The notes beneath the pieces are model-generated. The model saw only the letters and a program-made list of their open reading frames with translations, was not told the DNA's origin and searched no databases. A stretch of DNA of 64,000 nt from Notospermus geniculatus. Lineage: Eukaryota; Nemertea; Pilidiophora; Heteronemertea; Lineidae. How positions within the stretch are numbered: position 1 is the stretch's first letter; each line of letters opens with the position of its first letter. The DNA is taken from assembly GCA_002633025.1 (NCBI GenBank), contig NMRB01001406.1, positions 106,347 to 170,346 on the forward strand, read 5' to 3'. Both the position numbers and the translations under genes were made by a program. This document shows positions 60,568 through 64,000 of the stretch, piece by piece.

Positions 60568-61139
60568 GACGTCATTCTACAGCATTCAACAGCAATGCAT
60601 TCCCCCGAACTAAATATAGACCAGCGGGCGCCATGATGGTTTTATGCATTTGCTTGCGTTTGTCCTAGTATTTTTAATCAGGACAGTGTTCGGTCTAGTT
60701 CTCCTTTCAAAACTTCACCACAAATTTACCAATTCGAAATGGGTCTAGTTTCAAAATGTCATTACCACAAGACACGTATGTAACGTGATGCTATACTAAA
60801 CAGCACAACATCTGGTATCACCAATGAAGCATAAACATCCAAGAACCCTTAGGATAACATGAAACAGAACGAAATATGATAGATTCATCTATTTACCTTC
60901 AGATAACAAATACCACTGCCTCAGGTTCACTGTAAGATATGAAGAATTCCTAGTGAACACAAAATATGATTTCAGCCCCTGAAACCAAATGTTCATCCAA
61001 AACTTCTCTCATCTTTTGCAGATTTTCTACGTCATTAAGCACCTGATGAACCAGATAATCAGATCAGAAATGCAAGATTTACAACCCGGGCTTCTTCTCC
61101 ATTCAATATTGACCATTAAACACGTAAATCTTGTTCGAT

Positions 61140-61500
61140 GAAACTTTCCATCTGCCAGCGATCCACCGCCATTCCCAACAGCTTTGTCTTCAGGGTAGTT
61201 GGTTCCAGTCAGAATTCCTGTCGACAGGTTTTCCGGGGATCGGAAAGGCATGTTGGACGTGTTCACACCACCTCCATATTCACAGTTGGCTGTGGCTCGG
61301 ACTTCTTTGTTGTCCGACAAAACCAGTCGTCTCTCGGAGATCCACCACCGCCGTCCCCCACAGCTTTGTCTTCAAGGTTGTCGATTCCGGACAGAATTCT
61401 TGTTGACTGCAGGGTCAACAGTGGACAGGTGTGTAGGATGTGTTCAGGGGTTTGCTCACCACCTCCACATTCACAGTTGGCGTGGACTCCTAGTCTCCCC
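61140..61500 (-). pseudogene. LINE C-terminal zinc-knuckle fragment, doubled in tandem
   Basis: The minus strand encodes NCECGGGEQTPEHILHTCPL, the Cys-Cys-His-Cys knuckle found after reverse transcriptase in several non-LTR retrotransposons, followed by LSGIDNLEDKAVGDGGGG. A second, degraded copy (NCEYGGGVNTSN...LTGTNYPEDKAVGNGGG) follows about 180 bp later in a shifted frame. No upstream reverse-transcriptase domain is left. Confidence 0.65.
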
Positions 61501-62815
61501 AGATGTTTGTTCAGTCAGCTGTGCCCAACCTGGACCCAAAAACCATATCAGCTGGTCCGAACATTAACCATATTAATTCCACTGAGAAATGACAAGCTGA
61601 TGCAAAAACAATCAATCAATTAACGATTTGTGATTGATCCGACGTCATTTTCCCTGACAAATCAAACTCCCACCATTACACATGGATTAGAGTTTTTCCC
61701 CAACAGCTCAATTTTCAATCAATCTGGATGAGGAGTGTATTAAATCTTTCTTCGTGATGAAGTTCTGAGGTCGGTTTGCAAAAGTACGAACACTGGGTCC
61801 AGCAGTTTTGGAGAGGGGGGGGGGGGCAACCCCAGTGGGCAAAAACCAGCTGACCAAGGGGTCAAGAATCTTTCCCGATTTGGAAAAGTAGCTGTTTTTA
61901 TGCCATTTCCTAGCATTTCCGAGATGGCATTTTGTGTCTCTTCAATCTCAATATTCTCCACACGTCCTATACCAGCAGCTCTCAAGGTCGCCCGTATATC
62001 GGACACCACGACACTGCTGCCTGCAATGAGCTTTAGATTTGCCAAAAATTGGGGGGGGGGGGCTAGTCAAGCCCTGGATCCAGTCCTGCCATTCATTACT
62101 CAAGCTGCAAGTCTCATTTCAAGAGATTGTCATCCTCGCAGAGCCTACAGAGGAAGAGTGGGTCAAATGTGAGCATCAGTGGTCACAGGTGCTGATGTTC
62201 TTAAGGAAATTTAGTTGCTGGAACACAGCGGAGGAATATCTTTGACACGATACAGCAAAACCTGCTAATATAGACCCCGAACAAGATCGACAAAGACAGC
62301 GTGAAAAACCTGAGATGTTCATAGACGTAGAATCCCACGAGAGACCACCTGAGATCTGACTAGGCGGCACATTCTATCACTGTCTGAACCTGAGATATTC
62401 CCAGTCGCATCACGGCGGTATTCCAATCTGACCAATCGATTAGATTTCTTGTGATTCGGCGACTCGATTGAGGCAGTCTCGCAGGAAATGGTAGATGAGA
62501 TTATCAGTGCTAGGCAAGGAGGAGCTGAGAATTAAGTGATTTTAGGATGAGCTCATCTGAATCTATTGAGAGATAGTGGAGTCTTAAACGTTTTTGGTGT
62601 TGGGTTGATTCTTGCAATGCTTTTGAGCTCATCTTCACAAATCAAGGGTTACAGTCACTTTGACCTCCGAGCAAGGGTAGGAGTGATTGACATGCTTGTC
62701 AGGACAAGATCTTTGGGCTCAACTGCTGCTCTGTATCCTCTCCACGCGCCGCACCATTAAGCAAGGTCAGAGAGCTTGTCGCCCCGCACATCGGACGCCA
62801 TGACAGCCTGTTGAC
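61501..62815. other. Non-coding stretch with poly-G tracts
   Basis: This contains poly-G runs at about 61816 and 62050. A minus frame (ANLKLIAGSSVVVSDIRATL) lies between them and is probably repeat-derived, flanked by matching G-rich ends. No gene is supported. Confidence 0.4.
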
Positions 62816-62829
62816 TGTAGCTAAGAGAA

Positions 62830-63040
62830 GAAGCTATGGTTGTTTGGCCACGTGACAGGAGCCAAGGTACGGTAACCCTGGCAAACACTGCAGGGCACAG
62901 TCAAAGGCTATCAAAAATGCACCTGACCAAAGAAAATCTGGATGGATATTGCTAAAGATTGGATCGAACATAAGACAAGACACCAGATCCACTATTTGGA
63001 TGACAGAATAACAACTCCCTACGTCAACACACATCTGATG
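62830..63040 (+). pseudogene. Decayed LINE reverse-transcriptase 3' end
   Basis: Frame pieces KKLWLFGHVTG, LQGTVKGYQK and PKKIWMDIAKDWIEHK match the conserved tail (FGHVTR...LQGTVEG...PRKSWMDNIKEW) of a common non-LTR retrotransposon group. They are broken by stops. Confidence 0.7.
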
Positions 63041-63284
63041 TATGTAGGAAGGGAGCGATCAGAGGTCCTGATACCCTCAGCATAATCAGTATTGCAGGGT
63101 CTCCCCAATTTGTATTTGTATTTGATTTTTCTGTCAGGGCCGGTGCCATATACATGTAGCATTATTATTGGCCCTGGTGTGTACGGAAGAGGCCATCACA
63201 AGCTACTCATGTTCCTCACTTGGATGTGGTCTTTTACTTACCCTTGCAAAAACACAAATAAGGTTCAGTACAAGGCTTACCATC

Positions 63285-63400
63285 CCATGCGACGGACTGA
63301 AGAGCCGGGAATGAAATCCCAAATGGCCCAGGCTAGATTCGAACCCGGGACCTGCCGCTGGCTAAGTGGACATGATAACCACTAGGCTATTACGCTCCTC
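63285..63400 (-). mobile_element. tRNA-derived SINE head
   Basis: The minus strand has TAGCCTAGTGGTTATCATG (A-box) and CCGGGTTCGAATCTAG (B-box) at tRNA spacing, followed by non-tRNA sequence. The acceptor stem does not close, so it is not a functional tRNA gene. Confidence 0.65.
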
Positions 63401-64000
63401 AATGGCAGCAACTGGGTCTCCCCAATGTCCGCATGGCTGCAGGACGCAATGATGATGGCGATGAGGATAAGAGATTCTGACCATCTGGAACGGAGAGATA
63501 CTTGAGTCCAGAGATTCTTACACGAGTCAAAGAGTTAACCACATGTGTTTGTCAGTGTCAAAGAGACAGCGTTACATATGTAATGATGGTTGTTATGAAA
63601 GGACCTATACATCTCGGCCGTCATAATTACTGTTTGTAATGCATGATACTGTAATTGGGAAAATGATGATTCTGATGAACAATGCGGCATACTCTAGATG
63701 GATATCATGTCATTCCAACATGAGTATCTGCCGCTCGGTGGAAGCGTGGAAATATGGGTTGACAGATGGAGCAAGCGTTAAGAACCACTGACTTACTCAG
63801 GATGGATTGCATAGGTCCTTGAAAGATAGAGCAAAAGTTATGTGAATCATTTTTAGCAAGCTTTCAGTTCAGTACAGAGTGTTATAAAACTTGACGTTAT
63901 TATCCTGCAATAAATGTCAACCAAAACTTCTCAAAGTCATCTAAGTTATACTGGATCATCGATCAAAGGTACATCTACCCCCTCCTCACCCCCCCCCCCC
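63401..64000. other. Right-edge non-coding stretch
   Basis: No supported exon is present. It ends in a poly-C run at the window edge. Confidence 0.5.

Noticed and set aside
63285-63400. Possible functional tRNA gene
   Set aside because: A and B boxes are present but acceptor and anticodon stems do not pair properly. It is better explained as a SINE head.
1-64000. CRISPR arrays, bacterial operons, riboswitches, insertion sequences
   Set aside because: The tandem repeats here lack unique spacers and the genes are intron-split metazoan genes. Prokaryotic features do not apply.

Overview
This 64 kb window is animal nuclear DNA. Genes are split by short GT-AG introns, all four recognisable protein genes are metazoan families, and introns and spacers are packed with SINEs, MITEs and minisatellites. 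The repeat load, the frequent GGCCTA and ACCGGT words and the scaffold gap suggest a marine invertebrate draft assembly. I cannot name the species or phylum from the sequence.

Layout: every gene I can support lies on the minus strand. From right to left (transcription order) these are: (1) an EPAC-type cAMP-activated Rap exchange factor (RAPGEF3/4 family), about 56998 down to 28334, whose most N-terminal exons are not found here; (2) HAGH, hydroxyacylglutathione hydrolase (glyoxalase II), 24332 to 22302; (3) a SENP1/2-type SUMO protease, 21029 to 13157, with 17 coding exons joined in consistent phase; (4) a FAM117/GLCCI1-family gene, 11410 to 8288, with 7 coding exons; and possibly (5) a partial exon at the left edge. 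The exon models were built by hand from homology, splice consensus and reading phase, with no transcript data.

The EPAC locus holds the most interesting material. Inside it is a 2.5 kb open exon (43840 to 41309). It carries about eleven 16-residue repeats and two PLDLS motifs, and ends at a phase-compatible GC splice donor leading into the DEP exon. It looks like an alternative first exon for a short EPAC form with a very large new N-terminus. Five exons encoding the end of DEP, cyclic-nucleotide domain B and REM are present twice in tandem (33073-36150 and 36243-39615). Introns have diverged and coding changes are silent where I compared them. A 92 bp transposon arm sits exactly at the junction. 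This is either a real in-frame module duplication or two alleles assembled in series. The exon for the second half of cyclic-nucleotide domain A carries an apparent 2 bp frameshift. A 1652 bp block occurs twice at near identity (48433-50084 and 58283-59934), the first copy abutting an 848 bp gap.

The mobile-element record is detailed: tRNA-derived SINEs, a 5S-rRNA-like SINE, LINE 3' ends, and many short inverted-repeat elements whose target duplications can be read directly (TA, TTA, TTAA, 9 bp). Several are nested. Dense AGGTCA/TGACCTTGA arrays flank the first cyclic-nucleotide exon. The genes are not functionally linked in any obvious way: cAMP-Rap signalling, methylglyoxal detoxification, SUMO processing and a poorly characterised glucocorticoid-induced-type protein.
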